Positions 17,012 to 25,131 of a stretch of 64,000 nucleotides of DNA are shown here, piece after piece. Made by a program: the position numbers and the translations under genes. This DNA comes from 39-52-133 sp035531075. GTDB lineage: Bacteria > Pseudomonadota > Gammaproteobacteria > Burkholderiales > Gallionellaceae. The DNA is taken from positions 62,001 to 126,000 of the forward strand of contig DATKTO010000026.1 of NCBI GenBank assembly GCA_035531075.1, given 5' to 3'. The notes below the pieces were generated by a model. The model did no database searches. It was not told the origin of the DNA and saw nothing but the letters and a program-made list of their open reading frames with translations. The stretch's first letter is position 1. Every line of letters starts with the position of its first letter.

Positions 17012-17422
17012 CTAGTGCAGATGAATTTTTTCTATTCCCTTGTTTTCGTCATCGTCTTCATCTTGCCAATCTTCAACAATCAAAGGCTCATCCGACAAGT
17101 CCCAGGCCATGGTATGAATTTCAATCTCGAACCATTCCCTGAACATCTCCAGTGTGCGGTCTTGTGGCCACAGCGCTTCATCATCTACCCAACCCATCAG
17201 CATGTGCTCGAACAAAAAACTCCAGCGCTTTTCGACCCATTTCTCAGAGTCGGAATTGTCGTTGTATTGCGGAATCAGAAACACTTCATTGTCTTCCCGC
17301 AAATCTTCTACGGTCAGTGCCTCATCATCAGGATCAACATTATTCAGCCAGTCCAGGAAGGGCTGCCTGGGTCCCAGCAGTACCACCGTTCGATTGATCG
17401 TAAAGCGCGGAATGCTGTTCAT
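17012..17422 (-). CDS. Conserved-looking acidic protein of unknown function
   Basis: About 136 residues, strongly acidic, with a C-terminal run of Asp/Glu (EDWQDEDDDE) and many Trp. No signal peptide or membrane helix. I do not recognise the family. The clean frame, tight spacing to the downstream pseudouridine-synthase homologue (11 bases) and placement in the rubredoxin gene string support a real gene. The ATG at 17422 (MNSIPRF) has GGA upstream; an ATG at 17434 (MDFIM) is equally open. Confidence 0.65.
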   Translation of the reverse strand: MNSIPRFTINRTVVLLGPRQPFLDWLNNVDPDDEALTVEDLREDNEVFLIPQYNDNSDSEKWVEKRWSFLFEHMLMGWVDDEALWPQDRTLEMFREWFEIEIHTMAWDLSDEPLIVEDWQDEDDDENKGIEKIHLH

Positions 17423-17448
17423 AATAAAATCCATTCAGAAAGTTAAAG

Positions 17449-17467
17449 CCCGCAACTGAATTGCGGG
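17449..17467 (-). terminator. Possible terminator after rubredoxin reductase
   Basis: CCCGCAA (17449-17455) pairs with TTGCGGG (17461-17467), and on the reverse strand a T-rich CTTTAACTTT follows. It lies 69 bases beyond the reductase stop and just before the acidic hypothetical gene. The T tract is weak, so it may attenuate rather than stop transcription. Confidence 0.45.
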
Positions 17468-17535
17468 AAGTTCTGGACTATATCAGAGGCGGGGCAGGCT
17501 TTGCCACCCGTGTGTCATTTTTTGGTAGCAGATTG

Positions 17536-18684
17536 TTATGATAATGACGGCAATTGCTGTGTGAGTGCAGCTTTCTCATTCACCGCCGATCCCATCAACG
17601 CAAAACCCAACAACTGGCCATTCGTATGATGGAATACGGCTTTGACGCCGTCAATATTACCCTCTACCTTCCATTCGCCCTGCGCGCCTGGCTCCGGCGG
17701 TGAAACTACCGTTGGGCAGGCCGGTGTCTTAACCGCCACTGGCATCGCCGGATAGTGAACAGGCATTGAGTTGCCTGTGAGTATGGGAGCCAATGCGCGG
17801 GCAGCATGCATAATGGGCATCACAAAAGGCAGCACGCGCCCTTCAACTTCTGCGCAATCGCCCAAGGCATAGATATCCTCAAAATTGGTTTGCAGCAATC
17901 CATTCACCACGATGCCACGGTTGATCTTGATGCCTGCAGCGGCTGCCAGGGCTGTGCGTGGCCTTAATCCAACCGCGGACAAAACCACATCCGCCGATAT
18001 GTTTTCACCGTTAGCCAAGGCCAGGCTAAGCTGCTCTCCCGCCTGCTCAATCTTCTGTGTGGTCGTGCCCAGATGAAACACCACCCCCTCCGCTTCCAGC
18101 TTGCGCTGAATGAAAGCTGCAGATTCCGCAGGCAACAAACGACCCAATAGCTGCGGCGCGAGATCGATCACATGCACATTGTATCCAGCTCCAACCAGAT
18201 CATTGGCAAACTCGCAGCCAATCAGGCCTGCGCCGAGAATGACCACGTCCGTTTTTCCTTCGACAGCCTCTCGAAAACGACGATAATCATCCAGATCATT
18301 CACCGACAACACCGCATCCGCTCCGTCGCCCTGCACGGGAAGACGGATGGGATCAGCTCCCAGAGCCAGTACGAGCTTGCTGTAAGGCAATACCTCTCCA
18401 CTCACAGTCAGTTGTTTACGCAGTGGATCAATTGCGTTTACTTTCGAATTCGGCCTTACCTCGATTTTGACTTCAGCAGCCATTTTCGCCGCGTCTTTCA
18501 TCAGCAAAGAATCGGCACTTTTTTTCTGCGCAAAGGCATTGGACAACATAGGCTTGGAATAGAAACCACCGTGATCCTCAGATAAAATAATGACAGGAGT
18601 TTCTGTATCAAGCTTACGGAATTCACGCGCTACCGTGTAGCCCGCAAGCCCGCTGCCAATGATGACTACGGGCTGTTGGCTCAT
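17536..18684 (-). CDS. Rubredoxin reductase (FAD/NAD-dependent)
   Basis: A 382-residue pyridine nucleotide-disulfide-type flavoprotein. The FAD site is VVIIGSGLAGYTVAREF (residues 6-22), the NAD site VVILGAGLIGCEFANDL (about 146-162), and the second FAD contact YALGDCAEV. It is built like AlkT/rubredoxin-NAD reductases. The rubredoxin gene ends only 2 bases upstream of its start, which makes the assignment firm. It moves electrons from NAD(P)H to rubredoxin, here probably for peroxide reduction by the rubrerythrin encoded next. Confidence 0.88.
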   Translation of the reverse strand: MSQQPVVIIGSGLAGYTVAREFRKLDTETPVIILSEDHGGFYSKPMLSNAFAQKKSADSLLMKDAAKMAAEVKIEVRPNSKVNAIDPLRKQLTVSGEVLPYSKLVLALGADPIRLPVQGDGADAVLSVNDLDDYRRFREAVEGKTDVVILGAGLIGCEFANDLVGAGYNVHVIDLAPQLLGRLLPAESAAFIQRKLEAEGVVFHLGTTTQKIEQAGEQLSLALANGENISADVVLSAVGLRPRTALAAAAGIKINRGIVVNGLLQTNFEDIYALGDCAEVEGRVLPFVMPIMHAARALAPILTGNSMPVHYPAMPVAVKTPACPTVVSPPEPGAQGEWKVEGNIDGVKAVFHHTNGQLLGFALMGSAVNEKAALTQQLPSLS

Positions 18685-18686
18685 GA

Positions 18687-18851
18687 TTACACCTCCACCA
18701 TCTCAAAGTCAGACTTGGCTACGCCGCAGTCAGGACATGACCAGTCAGCTGGAACATCATCCCAACGCGTACCTGGCTTGATACCGTGCTCGGGATCGCC
18801 TTTTGCTTCGTCATAGATAAAACTGCACACCAAACATTGCCATACTTTCAT
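18687..18851 (-). CDS. Rubredoxin
   Basis: A 54-residue protein found by translating the gap between the reductase and rubrerythrin genes. It begins MKVWQCLVCSFIYDEAKG and carries the two iron-binding knuckles CLVC and CPDCG, with the usual GTRWDDVPADWSCP between them. It is a complete single-iron rubredoxin, cytoplasmic. AAGGA is eight bases before the ATG. Its place between reductase and rubrerythrin sets out the electron chain NAD(P)H, reductase, rubredoxin, rubrerythrin. Confidence 0.95.
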   Translation of the reverse strand: MKVWQCLVCSFIYDEAKGDPEHGIKPGTRWDDVPADWSCPDCGVAKSDFEMVEV

Positions 18852-18901
18852 GATCGTTCCTTTTGATAAATGATATTAATAAATTTATATTAAACAGCTA
18901 A

Positions 18902-19369
18902 TTAAGCTTTGATCTTCGCCAGTGTATCGCGGTAGTGGTTGGCATGCTTCTCTTCTACACGAGCCAATGCTGCGAAACGCTTGGCAGCTTTTTCAAGTGT
19001 AGCCTTGAACTGTTGTGCATGGACCCTGGACTCGTCGATTTGTTCGTCGATTTCCGCAACTGCAGCATGGTTACCCTCTTCAATGGCCGTGTGACGGAAC
19101 GAAGGGTACATTTCAGTGTATTCGTAGGTTTCGCCTTCAATCGCCATTTCCAGGCATCTTGCTGGCGTCATCGTCGCAGGGGGATAGAGCAGGTCCAGAT
19201 GGCCCAATGCGTGTTGCACCTCCTGAGCAGCAGTTTCCTCAAATACTCTGGCTGTTTCCACGTCTCCCGCAGCGCGGCAGATTTTAGCAAAGTACATATA
19301 TTTGGTGTGTGCCATCGATTCGCCGGCAAAGGCGGATTCCAGATTTTGTATCGTGGTTGGTGCTTTCAT
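18902..19369 (-). CDS. Rubrerythrin (ferritin-like diiron peroxidase, no fused rubredoxin domain)
   Basis: A 155-residue four-helix protein with the diiron ligands in GESMAHTKYMYFAK, EETAAQEVQHALGH, EGETYEYTEMYPSF and RVEEKHANHYRD. Classical rubrerythrin ends with a rubredoxin domain; this one stops after the helical domain and instead has a free rubredoxin encoded 50 bases downstream. It reduces hydrogen peroxide to water in the cytoplasm. AAGGAG stands before the ATG. It is divergent from oxyR, so peroxide-responsive control is likely. Confidence 0.9.
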   Translation of the reverse strand: MKAPTTIQNLESAFAGESMAHTKYMYFAKICRAAGDVETARVFEETAAQEVQHALGHLDLLYPPATMTPARCLEMAIEGETYEYTEMYPSFRHTAIEEGNHAAVAEIDEQIDESRVHAQQFKATLEKAAKRFAALARVEEKHANHYRDTLAKIKA

Positions 19370-19440
19370 AGTGTGTCTCCTTGTATGTTGTTGAGCGGTG
19401 CCTTCTGTGCACGGAACGCATATTAAGGATTTACAATGAA

Positions 19441-19460
19441 TAAATATAATTGTATATTTA
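19441..19460. promoter_or_regulatory. Palindrome in the rubrerythrin-oxyR intergenic region (candidate OxyR site)
   Basis: TAAATATA (19441-19448), ATTG, TATATTTA (19453-19460): a perfect 8-bp inverted repeat with a 4-base spacer. It is centred 72 bases from the rubrerythrin start codon and 49 bases before the oxyR start. AT-rich dyads of this kind suit a LysR-type regulator controlling itself and its divergent target. Binding by OxyR is inferred from position. Confidence 0.5.
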
Positions 19461-19508
19461 AACCAATATGATTTATTATTCTTATCAATTATCCAGGCCG
19501 GATTTCAC

Positions 19509-20429
19509 ATGACTTTAAATGAATTACGCTACATCGTTGCCGTTTCGCAGGAGCGCAACTTTCGCCGTGCAGCAGAGCGGGTATTTGTAAGCCAACCCGC
19601 ACTGTCATTGGCTATTCAGAAGCTTGAAGAAGAGCTGGGGGTGCAGATATTTGAGCGCAGCAGAACGGCGGTATCCATGACACCGATAGGCGAGCTGATC
19701 GTGGCACAGGCCCAGCGTGCGCTGGAAGAAGCAGCGCAGGTCAAGGAGATTGCCAGTCAGGGCAAGGATCAACTGGCGGGCACACTGAGGCTGGGCGCAA
19801 TTTATACGGTAGGCCCGTATCTGTTGCCAGAGCTGATTCCGGTGTTGAAGCGTAAAGCGCCGCATATGCCGCTGGAAATGGAGGAGAACCAGACCGCAAA
19901 TCTGGAGGCACTGCTTGCCAACGGCCGCTTGGACGTCATTATTATTGCCCTGCCCTTTGGCGGGCCCGGCATAGCCACCCAGCCGCTATATGACGAAGAT
20001 TTCAGCGTGGTGGTGCCGCTGGAGCACTCATGGGTGAAAAAAAAGCAGATTAAGACCGCAGAACTGGTCACTGAAAAGATATTGCTGCTCAACAGCGGCC
20101 ACTGTTTCAGCAACCAGGTACGGGAAGCCTGTGCGGAGTTCAACAGCGCAGTTGGGGAGATACAGCAAGGCAACTCGCTGGAAACGATCCGCAACATGGT
20201 AGCCAGCGGCTTGGGGATTACCGTGTTGCCCGTTTCAGCAAACAGTGACAAATATCGCAGCCAACTTACCCGCGAAATCCCCTTCGCGCCACCGGCCCCG
20301 GCACGTCGGATCGCCCTTGCCTGGCGCAAAAGCTTTGCGCGCAAGGAGGCGATTGAAGTGCTGGCGCAGGCGATAGTTGAAACTCAGCTGGCAGGAACTC
20401 GGCCGGTAAAAATTATGCCCGCAAAATAG
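19509..20429 (+). CDS. oxyR: Hydrogen-peroxide-sensing LysR-type regulator OxyR
   Basis: A 306-residue LysR-family regulator. The N-terminal winged helix is MTLNELRYIVAVSQERNFRRAA-type (residues 1-60), with FVSQPALSLAIQKLEEELG as recognition helix. The effector domain contains GHCFSNQVREAC with Cys at 199 and 208, the same numbering as the redox-active disulfide of E. coli OxyR. Length matches the family. It is divergent from the rubrerythrin-rubredoxin-reductase operon, its likely target. Confidence 0.92.
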   Translation: MTLNELRYIVAVSQERNFRRAAERVFVSQPALSLAIQKLEEELGVQIFERSRTAVSMTPIGELIVAQAQRALEEAAQVKEIASQGKDQLAGTLRLGAIYTVGPYLLPELIPVLKRKAPHMPLEMEENQTANLEALLANGRLDVIIIALPFGGPGIATQPLYDEDFSVVVPLEHSWVKKKQIKTAELVTEKILLLNSGHCFSNQVREACAEFNSAVGEIQQGNSLETIRNMVASGLGITVLPVSANSDKYRSQLTREIPFAPPAPARRIALAWRKSFARKEAIEVLAQAIVETQLAGTRPVKIMPAK

Positions 20430-20450
20430 GATCCGCAAAAGCATGTGATT

Positions 20451-21335
20451 TCACCATGTTCGCATCTGGCCAAGATAAACATCCAGCCGACTCTTAAGGG
20501 TGGCAGGTGTCGTGACAATGTCACTGATCAACGAAAACAATGGATAGGGCCGGCTATCAAACAGCTGATATTTTTCAACCATCTTGAGGGTATGCACCCC
20601 CTCCCCCGATATATCGGAAAACTGCCCTGAGGCCAGCTTGCGGCCCAACTCATGGTGGTGCGAGTTTTCACTGGTGGCGGTGGTCAATAAATCCCCCAGG
20701 CCGGCATAACCATAGGGGGTATTTGCTTCTGCTCCAAATGCCTGGACTATGGCTGACAGTTCCGACAATGCCGCAACCATCAGGTGACCACGCATATTAT
20801 CGCCAAGCTTGAGCTCATCAGAGACGCCAAACATAATGGCATAGACATTTTTCAAAATCACCGACCAGCTACTGCCCTGCATATCATTCATTTGCCGGCA
20901 GATTAACGTGCCCCCGTGAAACAGGCTGTGTACGATTTTAAAATCGTCTGAGTCAGACAATGCAACATCCGCAAATGCATAACGACCCAGCCTGATTTCC
21001 TCGGAAATCATCGGCCCGTAAATTACGCCATAGCGCTGTTGCTCTGACAACCCCGCGGCAAACACTTGTGACGCTGTCAGCCCAGATTCATCCAGCCCTT
21101 TTGCGATGCTCAGGCACAGGCTGTCCTTGGCCAGATGCGGCGCAATCCTGCGGGTGATATCAAGGTGTGCATTTACCGGCAGGCAATAGCAGATTACCTG
21201 GGCCGCGGCGGCCTCCTCCTCCAGAATAGTGTGGGCTGAGCGGCTCCAGACACGAACATCATGTTTTTCCGCCAGCAGGAATTCCAGGGCATGCCCCATT
21301 TCACCGTAACCCAAGATCAATACCCGCAATTTCAT
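20451..21335 (-). CDS. NAD(P)-dependent glycerol-3-phosphate dehydrogenase-like protein
   Basis: A 294-residue two-domain dehydrogenase. It has an N-terminal NAD site (LILGYGEMGHAL), SIAKGLDESG, YGPMISEEI, and a C-terminal helical domain with ILKNVYAIMFGVSDELKLGDN and GYAGLGDLLTT. These are GpsA segments, but it is shorter than typical GpsA (about 330), and the substrate-phosphate SRN motif is replaced by SENSHHHELG. The substrate may therefore differ. The ATG at 21335 follows GGGGAGAG; a TTG six bases earlier is less likely. Convergent with oxyR. Confidence 0.75.
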   Translation of the reverse strand: MKLRVLILGYGEMGHALEFLLAEKHDVRVWSRSAHTILEEEAAAAQVICYCLPVNAHLDITRRIAPHLAKDSLCLSIAKGLDESGLTASQVFAAGLSEQQRYGVIYGPMISEEIRLGRYAFADVALSDSDDFKIVHSLFHGGTLICRQMNDMQGSSWSVILKNVYAIMFGVSDELKLGDNMRGHLMVAALSELSAIVQAFGAEANTPYGYAGLGDLLTTATSENSHHHELGRKLASGQFSDISGEGVHTLKMVEKYQLFDSRPYPLFSLISDIVTTPATLKSRLDVYLGQMRTW

Positions 21336-21425
21336 CAGCAACTCTCCCCGTTCCCAAACTTTCCAACAATAATATTAAAATTTCAGCCCAGACTGTAAAC
21401 TGTATGAAACTCGGGCAAGCATATC

Positions 21426-22322
21426 ATGACCACCAAACACATCATTTTTGTACCAGGCAAGAATCCCAAACCCCAGGCCGCACAACATCGCGAGTTGCTA
21501 TGGAAAACCCTGATAGAAGGTGTGCGTCGCGCCGATAGAACGACAGCCAACACCATGCAGATTCACTACACACAATTCCATCTGGTTAGTTGGAATCAGC
21601 TTTTTTATCATGCATACAAGGATATCACCCCCGATATTCCGTGGATCGACGCCTTGATCAACAAACACGGACCTACTGAACAGGATATTCAGGAAGCCCG
21701 CTCCTGGCATAAACGACTGGACCGGACTCTTTTCACCATCGCAGATCATGTTCCACTCATCATCCGCTTCCTCCCTAAAGAGGTGGACAGTGCCGCCACA
21801 GAGATTAACCGCTATTTCGATAACGTCGATAACATTGCCTGTGACATACGCAAATTATTAAAACAGACACTCCGCCCCCTGCTGGAAAAAAATGAATCCA
21901 TACTTCTGATCGGCCATAGCCTGGGTTCGGTCATTGCCTACGATACTTTATGGGAGCTGTCGCACCAGGAAGGGCTGCATGGGAAAGTGGATTTCTTGAC
22001 CATAGGCAGTCCTCTGGGTATGCATTATGTACAAAGACAGTTAATGGGGATGAGGGAAAATGGGAAAAAAAGTTACCCTAAGCTGATCCGCCGCTGGATT
22101 AATATTTCCTCCGAGGGCGATATCATTGCCCTTGAGCGAAATTTTCATGACAGCTTTGAAGACATGCTCAAACAAGGACTGGTTCGGTCCATTGAGGATC
22201 ACAGCAAAGGAATTTACAACTACTTTCGTAGCGATGATGGCCTGAACTGCCATCGTTCATATGGCTATCTGGTCAATCCTGCCGTTGGTAGTGTCATCGC
22301 TGATTGGTGGAAACATAATTAA
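21426..22322 (+). CDS. Alpha/beta-hydrolase-fold protein (lipase-like), function unknown
   Basis: A 298-residue cytoplasmic protein with the nucleophile elbow IGHSLGSVIAYDTLW (GHSLG) near residues 163-178. It opens with HIIFVPGKNPKP, the first strand and oxyanion turn of the fold, and carries LTIGSPLGMHYV. Such proteins are usually esterases or lipases, but the substrate cannot be inferred. It stands alone, 84 bases from the divergent GpsA-like gene and 47 before zapE. Confidence 0.65.
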   Translation: MTTKHIIFVPGKNPKPQAAQHRELLWKTLIEGVRRADRTTANTMQIHYTQFHLVSWNQLFYHAYKDITPDIPWIDALINKHGPTEQDIQEARSWHKRLDRTLFTIADHVPLIIRFLPKEVDSAATEINRYFDNVDNIACDIRKLLKQTLRPLLEKNESILLIGHSLGSVIAYDTLWELSHQEGLHGKVDFLTIGSPLGMHYVQRQLMGMRENGKKSYPKLIRRWINISSEGDIIALERNFHDSFEDMLKQGLVRSIEDHSKGIYNYFRSDDGLNCHRSYGYLVNPAVGSVIADWWKHN

Positions 22323-22369
22323 CTCATTTCAAATATTGCGCTGAGCCGTCACATAAAAAATTTATCACA

Positions 22370-23518
22370 ATGTCTCAATATACTTTTTCTCCCCCCGCTG
22401 ACGGTAGCATGAGCCCTAAGGCTTGGTATCAGGCTATCAGCGCTCAGCCTGGATTTTTATTTGATGCCGCACAGACGGCCGCAATAGATGATCTGGATGT
22501 GCTTTGGCATGAGCTGATTGATTTCAAAGCAAAGCGCAACCATTTTCTGGGACGCAGCCTGCTCAGCCCTGAAGTGCCCAAAGGCTTATATTTCTGGGGT
22601 GGCGTAGGACGAGGGAAAAGCTTCTTGATGGATGTGTTTTATGCATGTGTGCCATATAAGCGCAAACGCCGCATCCATTTTCACAATTTCATGGCTGAAG
22701 TTCATCATGATATGAAAGAGTTGGCCGCTACAAAAGATCCTTTGATTGCACTGGCCGATAAAATTGCACAGTCTACCCGCTTGTTGTGTTTTGACGAGTT
22801 TCACGTCAGCGACATTGCCGATGCAATGATTTTGGGGCGCTTGATGGCCGCACTGTTTGAGCGCGGCGTGGTGATGATCATCACCTCAAATTCTTCGCCT
22901 GATGAGCTTTATCCAAACGGTTTACAGCGGCAAAAATTCTTTCCTGCCATCGACCTGCTCAAGCGCAATATGAAGATTGTCAATATAGACAGTGGCAATG
23001 ACTACCGTCTGCGTGAGCTGGCAAGTGCACCGTTGTTTATTCTGACAACGCCGGATGCCGAAAGCGATCTGAGCATGGAAGCCATTTTTAAACGGTTAAG
23101 TGCGGGATCGATACAAGACAAACAGCACATTGAGGTTCAAGGCCGAAGTATTCCAGCCAGAAAGCTTGCCGCTAAAGTAGCCTGGTTCGACTTCAAAGCG
23201 ATATGCAGCGGACCGCGTGCACAAGCAGATTATCTGGAAATTGCCCACCGCTTTCCCACGGTCTTTGTGTCCGACATTCCACGCATGTCGGAAAGCGAAG
23301 CTGCAGAAGCGCAGCGATTCATTTGGCTGGTAGACATACTCTACGACAACCGCGTTAAACTGGTTGCATCAGCAGCAGCCTCGCCGCAAGAGTTATGCAC
23401 TAATCCTGAAAAGGCCAACGAGTTTTCACGTACGGTGAGCCGCTTGACCGAGATGCAATCCCAGAGCTATCTGGAGTTACAACATCGAACAGAAATCGTC
23501 ACATCAAATAACGCCTGA
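22370..23518 (+). CDS. zapE: Cell-division ATPase ZapE (AFG1 family)
   Basis: A 382-residue P-loop ATPase. Walker A is GGVGRGKSFLMD (about residues 79-90), Walker B LLCFDEFHVSDIADAMIL, sensor IITSNSSPDELYPNGLQR, and the C-terminal WLVDILYDNRVKLV. This is the AFG1/ZapE family, which associates with the Z ring and modulates FtsZ in Gammaproteobacteria. Length and motifs are complete. In many Proteobacteria it lies by central-carbon genes; here it sits between the hydrolase and the NlpC gene. Confidence 0.92.
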   Translation: MSQYTFSPPADGSMSPKAWYQAISAQPGFLFDAAQTAAIDDLDVLWHELIDFKAKRNHFLGRSLLSPEVPKGLYFWGGVGRGKSFLMDVFYACVPYKRKRRIHFHNFMAEVHHDMKELAATKDPLIALADKIAQSTRLLCFDEFHVSDIADAMILGRLMAALFERGVVMIITSNSSPDELYPNGLQRQKFFPAIDLLKRNMKIVNIDSGNDYRLRELASAPLFILTTPDAESDLSMEAIFKRLSAGSIQDKQHIEVQGRSIPARKLAAKVAWFDFKAICSGPRAQADYLEIAHRFPTVFVSDIPRMSESEAAEAQRFIWLVDILYDNRVKLVASAAASPQELCTNPEKANEFSRTVSRLTEMQSQSYLELQHRTEIVTSNNA

Positions 23519-23597
23519 AAAAAATAGCCATCTCTGTTTTCAATCTGAAAACACAGTATTGCTTTACAAAGGGCTCTACTTTACGTAAATTCCGCAC

Positions 23598-24062
23598 ATG
23601 CAGAAATTCCTGATCCTATTTTCACTTTTATTTTTAACTGCCTGCCAAAGCACGCACGCCAGCCTCTCTGAATCCAAATCGGATACTGGCATGGATGACG
23701 TGACAGAATATGCGTTAAGCCTGACCGGTACACCATACAAATATGGTGGCACCTCTCCCGATAGCGGATTTGACTGTAGTGGGTTTGTTGGTTATGTGTT
23801 CATGCAAAAGCTTGGCAAATCATTGCCACGCAGCAGCCGTGAACTTAGCCGCGTAGGCACTGTTCAAAAATCAGGAATGCTGAGGCCGGGCGACCTGGTG
23901 TTCTATAACACCTTGAACAAGGCTTATTCACATGTAGGAATATATTTGGGCGACGAACAATTCATTCATTCCCCAAGCAGCGGGAAAGCCGTTGCAGTTG
24001 CGAATATGAATGAGGCTTACTGGCGCAAGCGCTATAACGGCGCGCGGCGGATCATGCCCTGA
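23598..24062 (+). CDS. NlpC/P60-family cell-wall hydrolase lipoprotein
   Basis: A 154-residue lipoprotein: signal MQKFLILFSLLFLTAC with lipobox LTAC (Cys16). The NlpC/P60 domain carries catalytic Cys in FDCSGFVGYVF, His in YSHVGIYLGDEQF and a third polar residue in FIHSPSSG. It probably cleaves peptide bonds in murein stems from the outer-membrane inner face (Spr/MepS type). Its last 31 bases overlap the 3' end of the convergent mltB gene, another murein enzyme. Confidence 0.9.
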   Translation: MQKFLILFSLLFLTACQSTHASLSESKSDTGMDDVTEYALSLTGTPYKYGGTSPDSGFDCSGFVGYVFMQKLGKSLPRSSRELSRVGTVQKSGMLRPGDLVFYNTLNKAYSHVGIYLGDEQFIHSPSSGKAVAVANMNEAYWRKRYNGARRIMP

Positions 24063-25048
24063 TCACGGCCTGACTTTCTCAATTCCATTGCAAGCTGAAA
24101 CACCGACATTGCGTAATAACTGCTGTTATTATATGTAGTTATTACAGCAAAGTTATTGAATCCAAACCAATATTCCTTATCAACGGGCAGGGTAAAATCG
24201 AGCAGATAGGCATAAAAGCCGTCACCGATATTCATCTGCCCGAGATTATTCTGCGCGGAGGAATTGTTCTGCTGGGTTACGCCCAACTCTCTCCACGCTG
24301 CAAGACTACGGGCTGCACCAACATCATTCGGACGATCAACATTTTCTACTGTAGCACGCACTGCCACAGGCTCACCCGGCTTCCAGCCATGTTGCCGGAG
24401 ATAATTGGCTACACTGCCTATCGCATCATCAGCGCCCGTCAATAAATCTATTTTTCCGTCACCATCAAAATCCACTGCATTCTGGCGATAACTGCTGGGC
24501 ATAAATTGCGGAATACCCAAAGCACCTGCATAGGAAGCACGTATGCTCAGCAGGTCGAAGTTCTGCTCGCGTGCCAGCAATAGATACTGTTCCAATTCAT
24601 TCCGAAAAAAATCAACCCTGCGCGGGTAATCAAAGGTAAGCGTCGTTAACGCATCCAGGGTGCGGTAGTTGCCTGCCTGGCGGCCATACAGTGTCTCCAC
24701 CCCTATGATTGCGATAATTATTTCCTGAGGCACACCGTATAGTTTTTCTGCGCGCTCCAAAGCATCTGCATGTTTCTGCCAAAACTTGATTCCGCCATCT
24801 ATCCGCTTGGGGTTGATGAATGCAGCCCTGTACTCCAGCCATGGCTTGGTTGTGGATGGGGTATTCATTGCATCGATCACATCCTGACGATGCTGCGCTT
24901 GGTGAAAGACTTGCACCAATTCCTCACGCTTGAATTGATGCTTGGCCACCATCTCATTGATAAACTCAGGAATGCCGGGCATATCGGCAGCCGATGCGCC
25001 AGATAAAGCCAGCAATAAATAGACGGGGATAAGTATTCGTGTCATCAC
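24032..25048 (-). CDS. mltB: Lytic murein transglycosylase B
   Basis: A 338-residue exported enzyme: signal MMTRILIPVYLLLALSGASA. Catalytic Glu is in IIGVETLYGRQAG. Family motifs are ALTTLTFDYPRR, GALGIPQFMPSSYRQNAVDFD and DAIGSVANYLRQHGW. It cleaves the MurNAc-GlcNAc bond to give 1,6-anhydromuropeptides. There is no lipobox Cys, so it should be periplasmic and soluble rather than a lipoprotein like E. coli MltB. It converges on and overlaps the NlpC/P60 gene. Confidence 0.92.
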   Translation of the reverse strand: MMTRILIPVYLLLALSGASAADMPGIPEFINEMVAKHQFKREELVQVFHQAQHRQDVIDAMNTPSTTKPWLEYRAAFINPKRIDGGIKFWQKHADALERAEKLYGVPQEIIIAIIGVETLYGRQAGNYRTLDALTTLTFDYPRRVDFFRNELEQYLLLAREQNFDLLSIRASYAGALGIPQFMPSSYRQNAVDFDGDGKIDLLTGADDAIGSVANYLRQHGWKPGEPVAVRATVENVDRPNDVGAARSLAAWRELGVTQQNNSSAQNNLGQMNIGDGFYAYLLDFTLPVDKEYWFGFNNFAVITTYNNSSYYAMSVFQLAMELRKSGRDQGMIRRAPL

Positions 25049-25131
25049 AATCTTAGTATTTTACTCGACAGACAGGCTCGTCACTGTTAAATTTCGATAT
25101 TATTCATTTATATTTGCACCGATAGTCAGCC

